Assembly (NCBI GenBank): GCA_017468865.1
Contig: JAFUHM010000080.1
Span: forward strand, 1-53,613
Length of the DNA: 53,613 bases
Reading direction: 5' to 3'
Origin: Oscillospiraceae bacterium
GTDB taxonomy: Bacteria > Bacillota > Clostridia > Oscillospirales > Ruminococcaceae
Positions 16,230-24,430 of the stretch are shown here, one piece after another; position 1 is the stretch's first letter, and each line of letters begins with the position of its first letter. Both the position numbers and the translations under genes were made by a program. A model generated the notes under the pieces. It was given only the letters and a program-made list of their open reading frames with translations. It had not been told where the DNA came from and made no database searches.

Positions 16230-17887
16230 TTCGATCTCCTTCTTATGAATACGATCACGCCGATAATGATAACAGCAGCGGGTATCACGATCACATAAAT
16301 GGTGCGGTACTTGTTGAACGTAGCATTATCAAGGTCGAATGTCTCGGATGTCAGATCCTTGGCAACGATGGATATGCCCGCATTCTTGCCCGTCATCGCA
16401 TTGACGACGGAAATGAAGTAGTCGCCGTTGTTCACATATGTCGTCTCGGTGTATTCAGCCGCAAGAGTACCGCTCGAACCGATAACGAGCACATTGCTCA
16501 GTATGGAATTGTTATCCTTGTCAAACACATACTTGTTTGAGAGCACCCAGGTATTGTATGTGCTGTTGGGGATATCAGGCTCGTTTCCGTTAAGATATTC
16601 CTCCTGCATCTCGGGAGTGAACACGAATGCGGTATCAGCGGTAGTGAGCAGCGGCACGGTAGTGCGTGTATCCTTTGTATCGAACAGGAGCTCGATGGGT
16701 CTTGACTGATAATCTATTACGGGAAGGTTCGGCTGAGGAACATTTACAGAGTAGTCATTCTCCTTGATAGTGTCACGGATGATGTAATAGCTCTGAGCCG
16801 ACACTCTGTTTGCGGCATCCTCATCACCGATGACGCCTTCGCCCACCTTTATGCCCCATTCCGCAAGGAACGCATCTATATTGGCAGTCTTCTTCTGGGA
16901 ATTATCCGCAATGTAGATAAGGTTCTTGCCGAGGTTCCCTCCGTTGTCGAGGAACGCATACAGCTCATCAATGATCTGTTCATCATAGTCATTGAGGGGA
17001 GCGTTTATAACCACCATGTCCGTTTCTTCGGGTATCTTCTCGGAAAGAGGATCGATCTCCGTCACCTCATATCCGTTGGATATCAGAAGATCACGCACAT
17101 TGTCGTAGGAATACGACTGGCTCTCCGAATTGAACAGCACCACCTTCATGGGATCGGGGTCAGTAACGTACATGATGGCCGAAGTAAGTTCCTGTTCAGC
17201 CTTCGAGGAAACAAGCTCCTGCTGGTATGTGGTGTAGTTCATCTCCACATTGTACAGATCTCTCACGGAGAGCACCTTCATGCGCTTGTCACTCTCCACC
17301 ACTATATCATACTGGGAGATCTCACCCTTGTAGGTACTGCTGTATCTCTGTGCATAGGAGGGATCCTTCACGATATCCACGAATTTCAGATCCACCGTAT
17401 CTCCGTAGATAGTGTACTTTTTCAGCACCTCATATGCCTGTTTGTAATACACATAGCTTGAAGTCTTGAACTCATTCTCCTCTGACATACAAACGATGTG
17501 AACAGGTTCTTTGACCGTCGCCAGATAATCCTTTGTCTCCTGGGATATCTCAAAAGTGCCGTCCTCTGTGAGATCGACAGACATCTCGACTCTGTCCGAC
17601 GCAATGTTCAGAAGCACATTGACCAGTACCACTACGGCAATGACCACCACCGTGATAGCAGTAGCGACCGATCCGTACTTCATGCGGCGAAGAGCCATTT
17701 TTCTTTTCTTTGCCTTTTCGGGGTCTGTCTTCTTTTCATCCGAAGCCTTTTCGGTCTCCCCGCTGACAGCCTCATCCCCGTCTGCGTTATCTGCGGTGCC
17801 GGCAGCTTCGCTGTTTTCCTCGGAGGTCACTTCTGCGGCGGTGTCCTCAGTCTCGTTATCGGTATTTTTCATCTCATTGTTATCCAT
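16226..17887 (-). CDS. GldG family ABC transporter-associated protein
   Basis: 553 residues. The N-terminal 65 residues are acidic and low-complexity (Asp/Glu/Thr/Ala), then a basic patch AKKRKMALRRMKYG precedes a membrane helix (about 72-97). A large extracytoplasmic alpha/beta domain follows, with features of the GldG/ABC_transp_aux family (FEISQETKDYL, VDLKFVDIVKDPSYA, DMVVINAPLNDYDEQ, LDNGGNLGKNLIYIAD). A C-terminal membrane helix and an RRRSK tail end it. The ATG at 17887 is preceded by AGAGGTG; the GTG at 17896 lies inside that box. It works with the ABC permease and ATPase immediately upstream. Gliding itself is not implied. Confidence 0.85.
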   Translation of the reverse strand: MDNNEMKNTDNETEDTAAEVTSEENSEAAGTADNADGDEAVSGETEKASDEKKTDPEKAKKRKMALRRMKYGSVATAITVVVIAVVVLVNVLLNIASDRVEMSVDLTEDGTFEISQETKDYLATVKEPVHIVCMSEENEFKTSSYVYYKQAYEVLKKYTIYGDTVDLKFVDIVKDPSYAQRYSSTYKGEISQYDIVVESDKRMKVLSVRDLYNVEMNYTTYQQELVSSKAEQELTSAIMYVTDPDPMKVVLFNSESQSYSYDNVRDLLISNGYEVTEIDPLSEKIPEETDMVVINAPLNDYDEQIIDELYAFLDNGGNLGKNLIYIADNSQKKTANIDAFLAEWGIKVGEGVIGDEDAANRVSAQSYYIIRDTIKENDYSVNVPQPNLPVIDYQSRPIELLFDTKDTRTTVPLLTTADTAFVFTPEMQEEYLNGNEPDIPNSTYNTWVLSNKYVFDKDNNSILSNVLVIGSSGTLAAEYTETTYVNNGDYFISVVNAMTGKNAGISIVAKDLTSETFDLDNATFNKYRTIYVIVIPAAVIIIGVIVFIRRRSK

Positions 17888-17902
17888 AGAAATCACCTCT
17901 TA

Positions 17903-18610
17903 TCAGCTCCAGCGGCGTTTTTCGAGTATCCTTACCGTAAGGAAGTTGAAAATGAATATAACGCTCAGGAAGAACACCACACTCGTCACATTGAGTATAC
18001 CCTGCGTAAACTCGGTGTATCTGTTATAAAAGCCTATGGCAGTCATAGCCTTTTTGACAGCATCTATGGACACACTGCTTGCGAGCATATCTATCATATA
18101 CAGGAAAAGATTGACTATAAACGTCAGTATCGCAGCAACGATCTGAAATTCCGTGAGGCTCGATATGAACAGGCCTATCGAGATGAATGCTCCTCCGAGA
18201 AGGATAAGTCCCACAAAGTTGCAGATGATCGAGGGAACTGCTATCTTTCCCGCCAGTTTGTTGAGCGTGAACAGATAAGGTATATATACCAGCATCCCCG
18301 TCAGGAACACGCAGAATGCAGCAAAGAACTTGCCGAACACTATCCCTGACAGACTGACAGGCGCAGTGAGCAGCCCCTGCTCGGTCTTCAGCTTTTTCTC
18401 ATCGGAAAACAGTCTCATGGTCAGAAGCGGAAGCATGATCATTATGATCGTGAACACTCCCGAAAATACATAGGACATATTTGACGTCTTCATCGCAAGA
18501 TTGCTCATAAGGAAGAGAAAACCGCTGATGAAGAAGAATACCGTCAGATAGATATAAGCCATAGGTGAGTAGAAATATGCTTTCAGCTCCCTCTTGAATA
18601 TAGCTGTCAT
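17903..18610 (-). CDS. ABC-2 type permease (Gld-type exporter)
   Basis: 235 residues, six hydrophobic segments. The N-terminal FKRELKAYFYSPMAYIYLTVFFF is the standard entry of GldF/NosY-like ABC-2 permeases. MRLFSDEKKLKTEQGLLTAPVS is the cytosolic coupling loop, and later segments include FAAFCVFLTGMLVYIPYLF and IICNFVGLILLGGAFISIGL. The ATG overlaps the stop of the ATPase gene (TAATG). It forms the membrane pore of an exporter with the ATPase upstream and the GldG-like and DUF4340 proteins downstream. Confidence 0.9.
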   Translation of the reverse strand: MTAIFKRELKAYFYSPMAYIYLTVFFFISGFLFLMSNLAMKTSNMSYVFSGVFTIIMIMLPLLTMRLFSDEKKLKTEQGLLTAPVSLSGIVFGKFFAAFCVFLTGMLVYIPYLFTLNKLAGKIAVPSIICNFVGLILLGGAFISIGLFISSLTEFQIVAAILTFIVNLFLYMIDMLASSVSIDAVKKAMTAIGFYNRYTEFTQGILNVTSVVFFLSVIFIFNFLTVRILEKRRWS

Positions 18611-19701
18611 TATTCCTCACTCCCCTCTTCTTCCGCAAGTTCAAAGGACTGTCCGGACCCGGACTTACTCATTGCCTCCGCAGCAGCGACTGCTCCGCCT
18701 ATCTGCTGCATGAGCTGCCTCTGGAGCTGCTCATCCACGGGCTTCCTGCCCTTGAAATTCACATCCGATCCCATGGTGATCTTGAGGAATATATCCTCCA
18801 GAGTCATCTCATTGGACTTCAGACCCAGCATATACCAGTTCCTGTCGGCTATCCGCTTGAACAGGTCACGCCTTATATCCGTATCTTCATCCACATCAAG
18901 TTCAAAGTCAAAGGAGCCTTCCTCAGCAGAGCCCAGGGAAGAAACGTCCTTCACTCCCTTGATGCCCTTGAGCACCTCTATGACCTTTTTCTCATCATCC
19001 GCACCGGACACTCTCAGCGTATAGCGGAGTTCATCCTCCACCGACCTTGTGATGTTGTCCATCGTATCATCGGCAACTATCTCGCCCTGATTGATGATAA
19101 CTATCCTGTCAGCCACAGCCTGTATCTCTGAAAGGATATGGGACGACAGGATGACCGTATGCTTCTTGCCCAGCTTCTTGATAAGGTTCCTTATATCGAT
19201 GATCTGCTTGGGGTCAAGTCCTACCGTAGGCTCATCCAGTATCAGTATCGGCGGATTGCCAACAAGTGCCTGTGCCATGCCCACACGCTGCTTGTATCCC
19301 TTTGACAGGTTCTTTATCATGCGGTCATAAACATCCTTGATCCTGACCAGTCCGCAGACCTCTTCAAGGTGAGCTTCCTTGGGAAGACGGCACTTTTTCA
19401 GATCATAGACAAAGCCGAGGTATTCCTTGACCGTCATGTCAAGATACAGCGGAGGAAGTTCGGGAAGATAGCCGATGTTCTTCTTTGCGGCCACAGGATC
19501 ATCAAGGATGTCCACCCCGTTGATGAGCACTTCTCCGTCCGATGAAGAGATATACCCCGTGAGTATATTCATCGTTGTGGACTTACCCGCACCGTTAGGC
19601 CCGAGAAATCCCAGTATCTCCCCTTCGCTGACAGTAAATGATATGTCATTTACCGCACGCTTACTTCCATAGTATTTGGTAAGATGCTTTACTTCTATCA
19701 T
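18610..19701 (-). CDS. ABC transporter ATP-binding protein (Gld-type exporter)
   Basis: 363 residues. Walker A GPNGAGKST (about 38-46), signature LSKGYKQRVG, Walker B ILILDEPTVGLD and the H-loop ILSSHIL are all intact. After the ABC domain there is an extended regulatory C-terminus (DDEKKVIEVLKGIKGVKDVS...) and a Glu-rich end. It energises the permease whose start overlaps this stop. The ATG at 19701 is chosen because AAGGAAG lies 8 bases upstream; the TTG at 19719 is inside the leader. It heads a five-gene cluster, ATPase-permease-GldG-DUF4340-small protein, all on one strand with little space between genes. Confidence 0.93.
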   Translation of the reverse strand: MIEVKHLTKYYGSKRAVNDISFTVSEGEILGFLGPNGAGKSTTMNILTGYISSSDGEVLINGVDILDDPVAAKKNIGYLPELPPLYLDMTVKEYLGFVYDLKKCRLPKEAHLEEVCGLVRIKDVYDRMIKNLSKGYKQRVGMAQALVGNPPILILDEPTVGLDPKQIIDIRNLIKKLGKKHTVILSSHILSEIQAVADRIVIINQGEIVADDTMDNITRSVEDELRYTLRVSGADDEKKVIEVLKGIKGVKDVSSLGSAEEGSFDFELDVDEDTDIRRDLFKRIADRNWYMLGLKSNEMTLEDIFLKITMGSDVNFKGRKPVDEQLQRQLMQQIGGAVAAAEAMSKSGSGQSFELAEEEGSEE

Positions 19702-19811
19702 TATGATTACTTCCTTCAAGTATGATCAAGTTATTGTACACCTTTCATGTGAAAAGTATGTGATATGATCATTAAAAGAATATGATAATAAAAACGTGAA
19801 GGGAAAGACTG

Positions 19812-21269
19812 TCAGCTCAGGTGCTCAATGCCCTTCTTTATGCGGGCGATAGTCTCATCCCTGCCCAGTATCGCAGCAAGTTCTATCCCTCCGCCGGGAG
19901 TCATAGCCTTGCCCGAAAGAGCCGTTCTCAGAGGCCAGAGCATATACCCGTTCTTGACCTCACGCCTTGCGATCTCATCAAATACAGCGGTATGTATATT
20001 CTCCGCATTCCAGTCGCTTACTCCTTCCAGCACGGGAAGAAGTATTTTCAGAGCCTCCAGGGATGTCTCGGGAGATGTCTTCATCTTCTTGTTGAAATAA
20101 AGATCATTGGAGTATTCGGGAAGTTCATCTATGAAGTCCACCTTCTCGGGGATATCCGTGAGGAGCTCCACTCTCGGCTGCAAAGCGCCGATAAGCACAT
20201 CTATGTCAATATCTTCCCTCTTTGCGCCCTGTCTGATATAGGGAAGCGCCACTTCCCTGAACTTGTCAGCAGGGAGCCTTCTCAGATGCTCCGCATTGAT
20301 AGCACGCATCTTCATCTCATCAAAGATGGCAGGCGACTTGGAAAGGCCCGATATATCAAATTCCTCCACCAGTTCATCAAGGCTGAATATCTCATTCTCT
20401 CCCTTGGGAGCCCAGCCCAGAAGTGCGATGTAGTTTATGATGGCAGGCACATAGAAGCCCTTCTCCACAAAATCGCCGAAATAAGCGTCACCATCACGCT
20501 TTGACAGCTTATGCTGTGCATCACGCATGATATGCTCAACATGGATGTATTCGGGCACATCCCAGCCGAATGCCTCATACAGCAGATTGTACTTGGGGGT
20601 ACTTGACAGATACTCATTTCCTCTCACCACATGAGTGATGCCCATGAGGTGATCGTCTATAACATTTGCAAAGTTATATGTGGGCATACCGTCTGCCTTG
20701 ATAAGTATCTGATCGTCAAGCAGTTCATTCTCCACGGTGATGTCCCCGTAAAGCACATCACGGAACGTGGTCGTGCCGCTTACGGGCATCTTCTGACGTA
20801 TAACCCAGGGAGTCCCTGCATCGAGCAGACGCTTCACCTCATCAGCGGGAAGGTCACGGCAGTGTCTGTCATATGTCTGGAGCGACAGCTTAGCCTCCTT
20901 CTGAGCCTGATGGAGCGCATCTATGCGTTCCTTCGTGCAGAAGCAGTAGTATGCCTTGCCCTCATCCACAAGCTGCTTTGCGTATCTGATGTATATGTCC
21001 TTCCTCTCAGACTGTATGTAGGGGCCGTATTCTCCGCCCACATCAGGACCTTCATCCCAATTGAGCCCGCAGGTGCGCAGGGTGTCATAGATCTTCTCGA
21101 CAGCGCCCTCCACATATCTCTCCTGATCCGTGTCCTCTATCCTGAGAATGAAGCTGCCGCCGTATTTTCTGGCGATAATATATGTATATATGGCAGTCCT
21201 GAGATTTCCTATATGCATAAATCCCGTAGGACTGGGTGCAAACCTTGTTCTCACATTTGAAGTGTTCAC
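19812..21269 (-). CDS. gltX: Glutamyl-tRNA synthetase
   Basis: Class I aminoacyl-tRNA synthetase charging tRNA-Glu (and possibly tRNA-Gln for later amidation). 485 residues. The HIGH motif appears as FAPSPTGFMHIGNLRTA (about 9-25) and KMSKS as KLSKRDGDAYF. The C-terminal anticodon-binding domain is of bacterial length. The start is GTG at 21269, giving MNTSNVRTRFAPSPTG, with AAAGGAT upstream. It follows ribF by 4 bases, so it closes the long translation operon. The intergenic 19702-19811 shows no clear terminator. Confidence 0.95.
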   Translation of the reverse strand: MNTSNVRTRFAPSPTGFMHIGNLRTAIYTYIIARKYGGSFILRIEDTDQERYVEGAVEKIYDTLRTCGLNWDEGPDVGGEYGPYIQSERKDIYIRYAKQLVDEGKAYYCFCTKERIDALHQAQKEAKLSLQTYDRHCRDLPADEVKRLLDAGTPWVIRQKMPVSGTTTFRDVLYGDITVENELLDDQILIKADGMPTYNFANVIDDHLMGITHVVRGNEYLSSTPKYNLLYEAFGWDVPEYIHVEHIMRDAQHKLSKRDGDAYFGDFVEKGFYVPAIINYIALLGWAPKGENEIFSLDELVEEFDISGLSKSPAIFDEMKMRAINAEHLRRLPADKFREVALPYIRQGAKREDIDIDVLIGALQPRVELLTDIPEKVDFIDELPEYSNDLYFNKKMKTSPETSLEALKILLPVLEGVSDWNAENIHTAVFDEIARREVKNGYMLWPLRTALSGKAMTPGGGIELAAILGRDETIARIKKGIEHLS

Positions 21270-21273
21270 AATA

Positions 21274-22140
21274 TCATCCTTTCAGGGTATCAAGATCTGC
21301 GGATATCTGCTTTTTCAGATCATCGATACCGTCAAATTTACGCTCTGCCCGTATCATACCGGTAAGCCTTACCTCAAGTGCTTTGCCGTAAAGATCGCCG
21401 CTTATCCCGGGTATATGAGTCTCACACAGGGGTGCCCTGCTGCCCACCGTGGGCTTCACCCCTATATTCGAGATGGACTCATATCTTTCCCCGTCCATGA
21501 TAACATAGGAACGGTAGACCCCGAACTTAGGCATGATGTTATTCTCATCCATTGCGATATTTGCCGTAGGGAAGCCTATCTCGGTGCCGATGTGATTTCC
21601 GTGTATCACTTCGCCGCATATCATATACGGCTCACCGAGCAGGTCGTTTGCACGGTCTATCTGCCCCTCGGAAATAAGTCTGCGTATCCCCGTGGAGGAT
21701 ATCTTCTCACCGCCGTCAGTGACTTCATTCACAGCAATGAGCTTTACCCCGTGCGAGGAGCACAGTGCCCTGAGCTCGTCCACCCCGAATGCGGCACCTT
21801 TGCCGAAACGGAAGTCCCGTCCGCAGACCACGGTATGCGCCTTCAGGCGGTAGTAAAGTATCTCCGTGAAGAAAGTATCCCCCGAAAGCCCCCGTATCTG
21901 TCCGAAGTCCATGGAGTATACATCGTCCACACCCAATGAAGTCAGTATCCGTCTCTTTATCTCACTCCCGTATATGGGGCGGTAATCCGCCCCCTTGGAA
22001 GTGATGCTCCCTGTCTCAAATGTACAGGCAAGAGTCCTGCCCTGCTGTGCGGCAGCAGTTTCCACCACCCTGCGGTGTCCCTTGTGTACCCCGTCGAATA
22101 CACCTATCGCAACAGCGTTTGTCTGTGTAATATCTATCAT
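21274..22140 (-). CDS. ribF: Bifunctional riboflavin kinase / FAD synthetase
   Basis: Converts riboflavin to FMN and then FAD. 288 residues. The N-terminal nucleotidyltransferase domain shows GVFDGVHKGHRRVV (13-26) and VCGRDFRFGKGAAF. The C-terminal kinase domain shows GTEIGFPTANIAMDEN, the GVYRSYVIMDGE core and EVRLTGMIRAERKF. It starts 1 base after the truB stop, with no clear Shine-Dalgarno, so translation is probably coupled. The truB-ribF pair is conserved in many Firmicutes. Confidence 0.94.
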   Translation of the reverse strand: MIDITQTNAVAIGVFDGVHKGHRRVVETAAAQQGRTLACTFETGSITSKGADYRPIYGSEIKRRILTSLGVDDVYSMDFGQIRGLSGDTFFTEILYYRLKAHTVVCGRDFRFGKGAAFGVDELRALCSSHGVKLIAVNEVTDGGEKISSTGIRRLISEGQIDRANDLLGEPYMICGEVIHGNHIGTEIGFPTANIAMDENNIMPKFGVYRSYVIMDGERYESISNIGVKPTVGSRAPLCETHIPGISGDLYGKALEVRLTGMIRAERKFDGIDDLKKQISADLDTLKG

Positions 22141-22141
22141 A

Positions 22142-23083
22142 TCAGTTAGAATAGAATTTCTTCTTCGCCCGCAGCGCCTTTAGCCCGCTGCCGCAGTCAA
22201 CTGTATATCCGACAGCGAGAAGTTCGCCGTCGCAGCCGCAGACCCTCAGATATTTATCGTCTCTGAACTCATCCGCAGTTATCCCGTTCTGCCCCATAGT
22301 CAGATGCACACCGTTCTTGAACAGCCTGGTACACCTTTCGTCAAGATGCACGCAGGGATAGTCGAAAGCCTGCCCGATGGTAAGAAACATATCTCCTGCC
22401 GTGCCCTCATCGCAGGCAGTCTGCACCTGTTCGAGCGTATAGCAGTCATCCAGGGAAAAGGCAGACGAACAGGTGCGTCTCAGCGCCGTCATTATGCCGC
22501 CGCATCCGAGTTTTGATCCTATGTCGTCGATAAGAGTGCGTATATAGGTGCCGCCCGAACAGGTCACATCCATCACGCCCTCCCCCGATGAAGCATCATA
22601 GGATACTATATCCAGCGAGAATATATGCACCGTGCGGGCAGGCCTGTCAACAGATATGCCCTTTCGTGCAAGGTCATACAGCCTCTTGCCTCCCACAGAC
22701 ACCGCTGAATACATGGGCGGTATCTGACTTATCTCACCGACAAATCCCTCCGCCGCACCGGAAAGCGCCCGGGCATCGGGGAGCGGTCTCCCCGTCGCCT
22801 CCGTCTTTCCTGTAATATCAAGGGTATCCGATGTATAGCCCAGCCTGAAGCCTGCACGATATGCCTTTGTGTTGTTCCTGTCCACGATGAGGTCAATGGC
22901 TCTCGTGGCATTTCCGGCAAAAACAGGAAGCACTCCGGTAGCCAAAGGATCGAGCGTACCGGAATGTCCCAGCTTCTTCATATGAAGCATCCCTCTCAGC
23001 TTGGCAATCACATCAAATGATGTAAAGCCGCTCGGCTTGTCGATACATATTATGCCGTTGTAGGGATGGATCAGGCCAGCCAT
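22142..23083 (-). CDS. truB: tRNA pseudouridine-55 synthase
   Basis: Isomerises U55 to pseudouridine in the T-loop of tRNAs. 313 residues from the ATG at 23083 (MAGLIHPYNGIICIDKPSG). The catalytic Asp45 lies in GHSGTLDPLATGVL. The later TCSGGTYIRTLIDDIG motif is also typical, and a C-terminal PUA-like tail follows. A longer reading frame starts at 23161, but GGGGA before 23083 and the match to TruB N-termini favour the shorter form. It overlaps the end of the DHH phosphoesterase gene by 13 bases. Confidence 0.95.
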   Translation of the reverse strand: MAGLIHPYNGIICIDKPSGFTSFDVIAKLRGMLHMKKLGHSGTLDPLATGVLPVFAGNATRAIDLIVDRNNTKAYRAGFRLGYTSDTLDITGKTEATGRPLPDARALSGAAEGFVGEISQIPPMYSAVSVGGKRLYDLARKGISVDRPARTVHIFSLDIVSYDASSGEGVMDVTCSGGTYIRTLIDDIGSKLGCGGIMTALRRTCSSAFSLDDCYTLEQVQTACDEGTAGDMFLTIGQAFDYPCVHLDERCTRLFKNGVHLTMGQNGITADEFRDDKYLRVCGCDGELLAVGYTVDCGSGLKALRAKKKFYSN

Positions 23084-24045
23084 AGATCTATCCCCATTTC
23101 GGCAGCCACTGCGGAGAGTATCTTCATCCGCACCTGATCGATGTCGCCGTCCATCATACATCCGGCAGCACGGATATGTCCGCCACCGTCAAACTTTTTG
23201 CAGATCTCAGCCACATCTATCGTCTCGGCACTTCTCATGGAGATCTTGTACTGGTTTTCCTTCTTCTCCTTTATGGTCACGCCGACCTCAACGCCCTTGA
23301 TCTGCATGGGGATATTAGCCACGCCCTCAACGTCCTCGTTCGATGCGGAGAAAGCATCCAGATCATCCAGGCTTATATAGATGATAGCGCACTTCCCGTC
23401 GAGGTAGGTCTGCATACTGTTTATGATCTTAGTTTCGAGCCTGAGTCTCTCTTCGCTCTTGATGTCGAAGAGTATGCGGCCGATCCGACCCGTGGGGACA
23501 TGGAAATCCCTTATGATCTCAGCGGCGATCTCATGGCATCGGGGAGTGGTGCAGTCAAACTTGAACGACCCCGTATCCGTAGCCATTCCCGTATATATGC
23601 AGGTGGCTGTCAGTTCATCTATCTCTATCTCCCCCGCCTTGAATATGTCATAGACTATCTCGCAGGCAGAGGACGCATGAGGATCGATGGCAAGCCTTTT
23701 GGCAAAGCCCGTGTTCGTGGCATGGTGATCTATCGCCAGTTCCACATAATCGGCAAATGCCGACAGCTTCTTCCCCAGGAGCTTGGTATCCGCAATATCC
23801 GTGGATATTATGGTATCGGGGGAAAACTTGTCCGCCGTATAATTATCCGTGATATATGCGTACTTGGACGGTATGTCGTCCGAACACATGACATTCGCAC
23901 GCTTGCCCATCTTCCGAAGGGCAAAGCACAGCGCATATCCGCTCCCGACAGCATCGCCGTCGGGGTTCTGATGGATAAGGATGTGGAAGTTATCATGGTT
24001 TTTGAGATAAGCAGCCGCCTTTTTGTAGTCTATATTCTCACTCAT
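23071..24045 (-). CDS. nrnA: DHH-family phosphoesterase, NrnA-like oligoribonuclease/pAp phosphatase
   Basis: 324 residues. The DHH domain carries HQNPDGDAVGSG (metal site), the ISTDIAD strand and AIDHHATN. The C-terminal DHHA1 domain has FDGGGHIRAAG. NrnA enzymes degrade 2-5-mer RNA and dephosphorylate pAp. The ATG at 24045 (MSENIDYKKAA) is 8 bases inside the end of rbfA, with GAGGTGG upstream. The place between rbfA and truB is the standard Firmicute position of this gene. Confidence 0.9.
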   Translation of the reverse strand: MSENIDYKKAAAYLKNHDNFHILIHQNPDGDAVGSGYALCFALRKMGKRANVMCSDDIPSKYAYITDNYTADKFSPDTIISTDIADTKLLGKKLSAFADYVELAIDHHATNTGFAKRLAIDPHASSACEIVYDIFKAGEIEIDELTATCIYTGMATDTGSFKFDCTTPRCHEIAAEIIRDFHVPTGRIGRILFDIKSEERLRLETKIINSMQTYLDGKCAIIYISLDDLDAFSASNEDVEGVANIPMQIKGVEVGVTIKEKKENQYKISMRSAETIDVAEICKKFDGGGHIRAAGCMMDGDIDQVRMKILSAVAAEMGIDLWLA

Positions 24046-24406
24046 CCGCTGCCACCTCTTTGCCGACCGCCTCATCTATCATCCTGGATATGGCGGCCGA
24101 ATGTTCTATGGAGTCATCGGCAATGAAAACAAATTCGGGAGCCTTCTTCATGTGCAGCTTGTTAGCCGTCTCGCGCCTTATCACAGACATGGCGCTCTTG
24201 AGCCCCTCGACTGCCTTTGCGGTGTATTCACCGCCCTTTATATGTGAAACATATACCTTGCAGTGGGAGTTATCCCCGGACAGGTCTACCCTTACTACGG
24301 AAACAAGTCCGTCCGATACTCTCGGATCCTTGATCCTTTCCTGTATCAGCAGGGAAATCTCTCTCTTTATATCCTCTGCAAGCCTTGCATTCTTAAATCC
24401 CGGCAT
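24038..24406 (-). CDS. rbfA: Ribosome-binding factor A
   Basis: 122 residues with a KH-like fold. RLAEDIKREISLLIQERIKDPRV is the family's N-terminal signature, followed by VSVVRVDLSGDNSHCKVYVSH. It binds the 30S subunit and helps mature the 5' end of 16S rRNA. The ATG at 24406 has AAGGGGAA. It starts 25 bases after infB. Confidence 0.95.
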   Translation of the reverse strand: MPGFKNARLAEDIKREISLLIQERIKDPRVSDGLVSVVRVDLSGDNSHCKVYVSHIKGGEYTAKAVEGLKSAMSVIRRETANKLHMKKAPEFVFIADDSIEHSAAISRMIDEAVGKEVAADE

Positions 24407-24430
24407 TTTTATTCCCCTTCGTATGTCGGT

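Noticed and set aside
18400..18644. Minus-strand frame of 81 codons across the ABC permease/ATPase junction
   Set aside because: It overlaps both genes in another frame and lacks a start signal; both real genes have clear family motifs.
23176..24126. A 316-codon plus-strand frame opposite the DHH phosphoesterase
   Set aside because: The minus strand carries all catalytic motifs of NrnA; the plus frame is a shadow.
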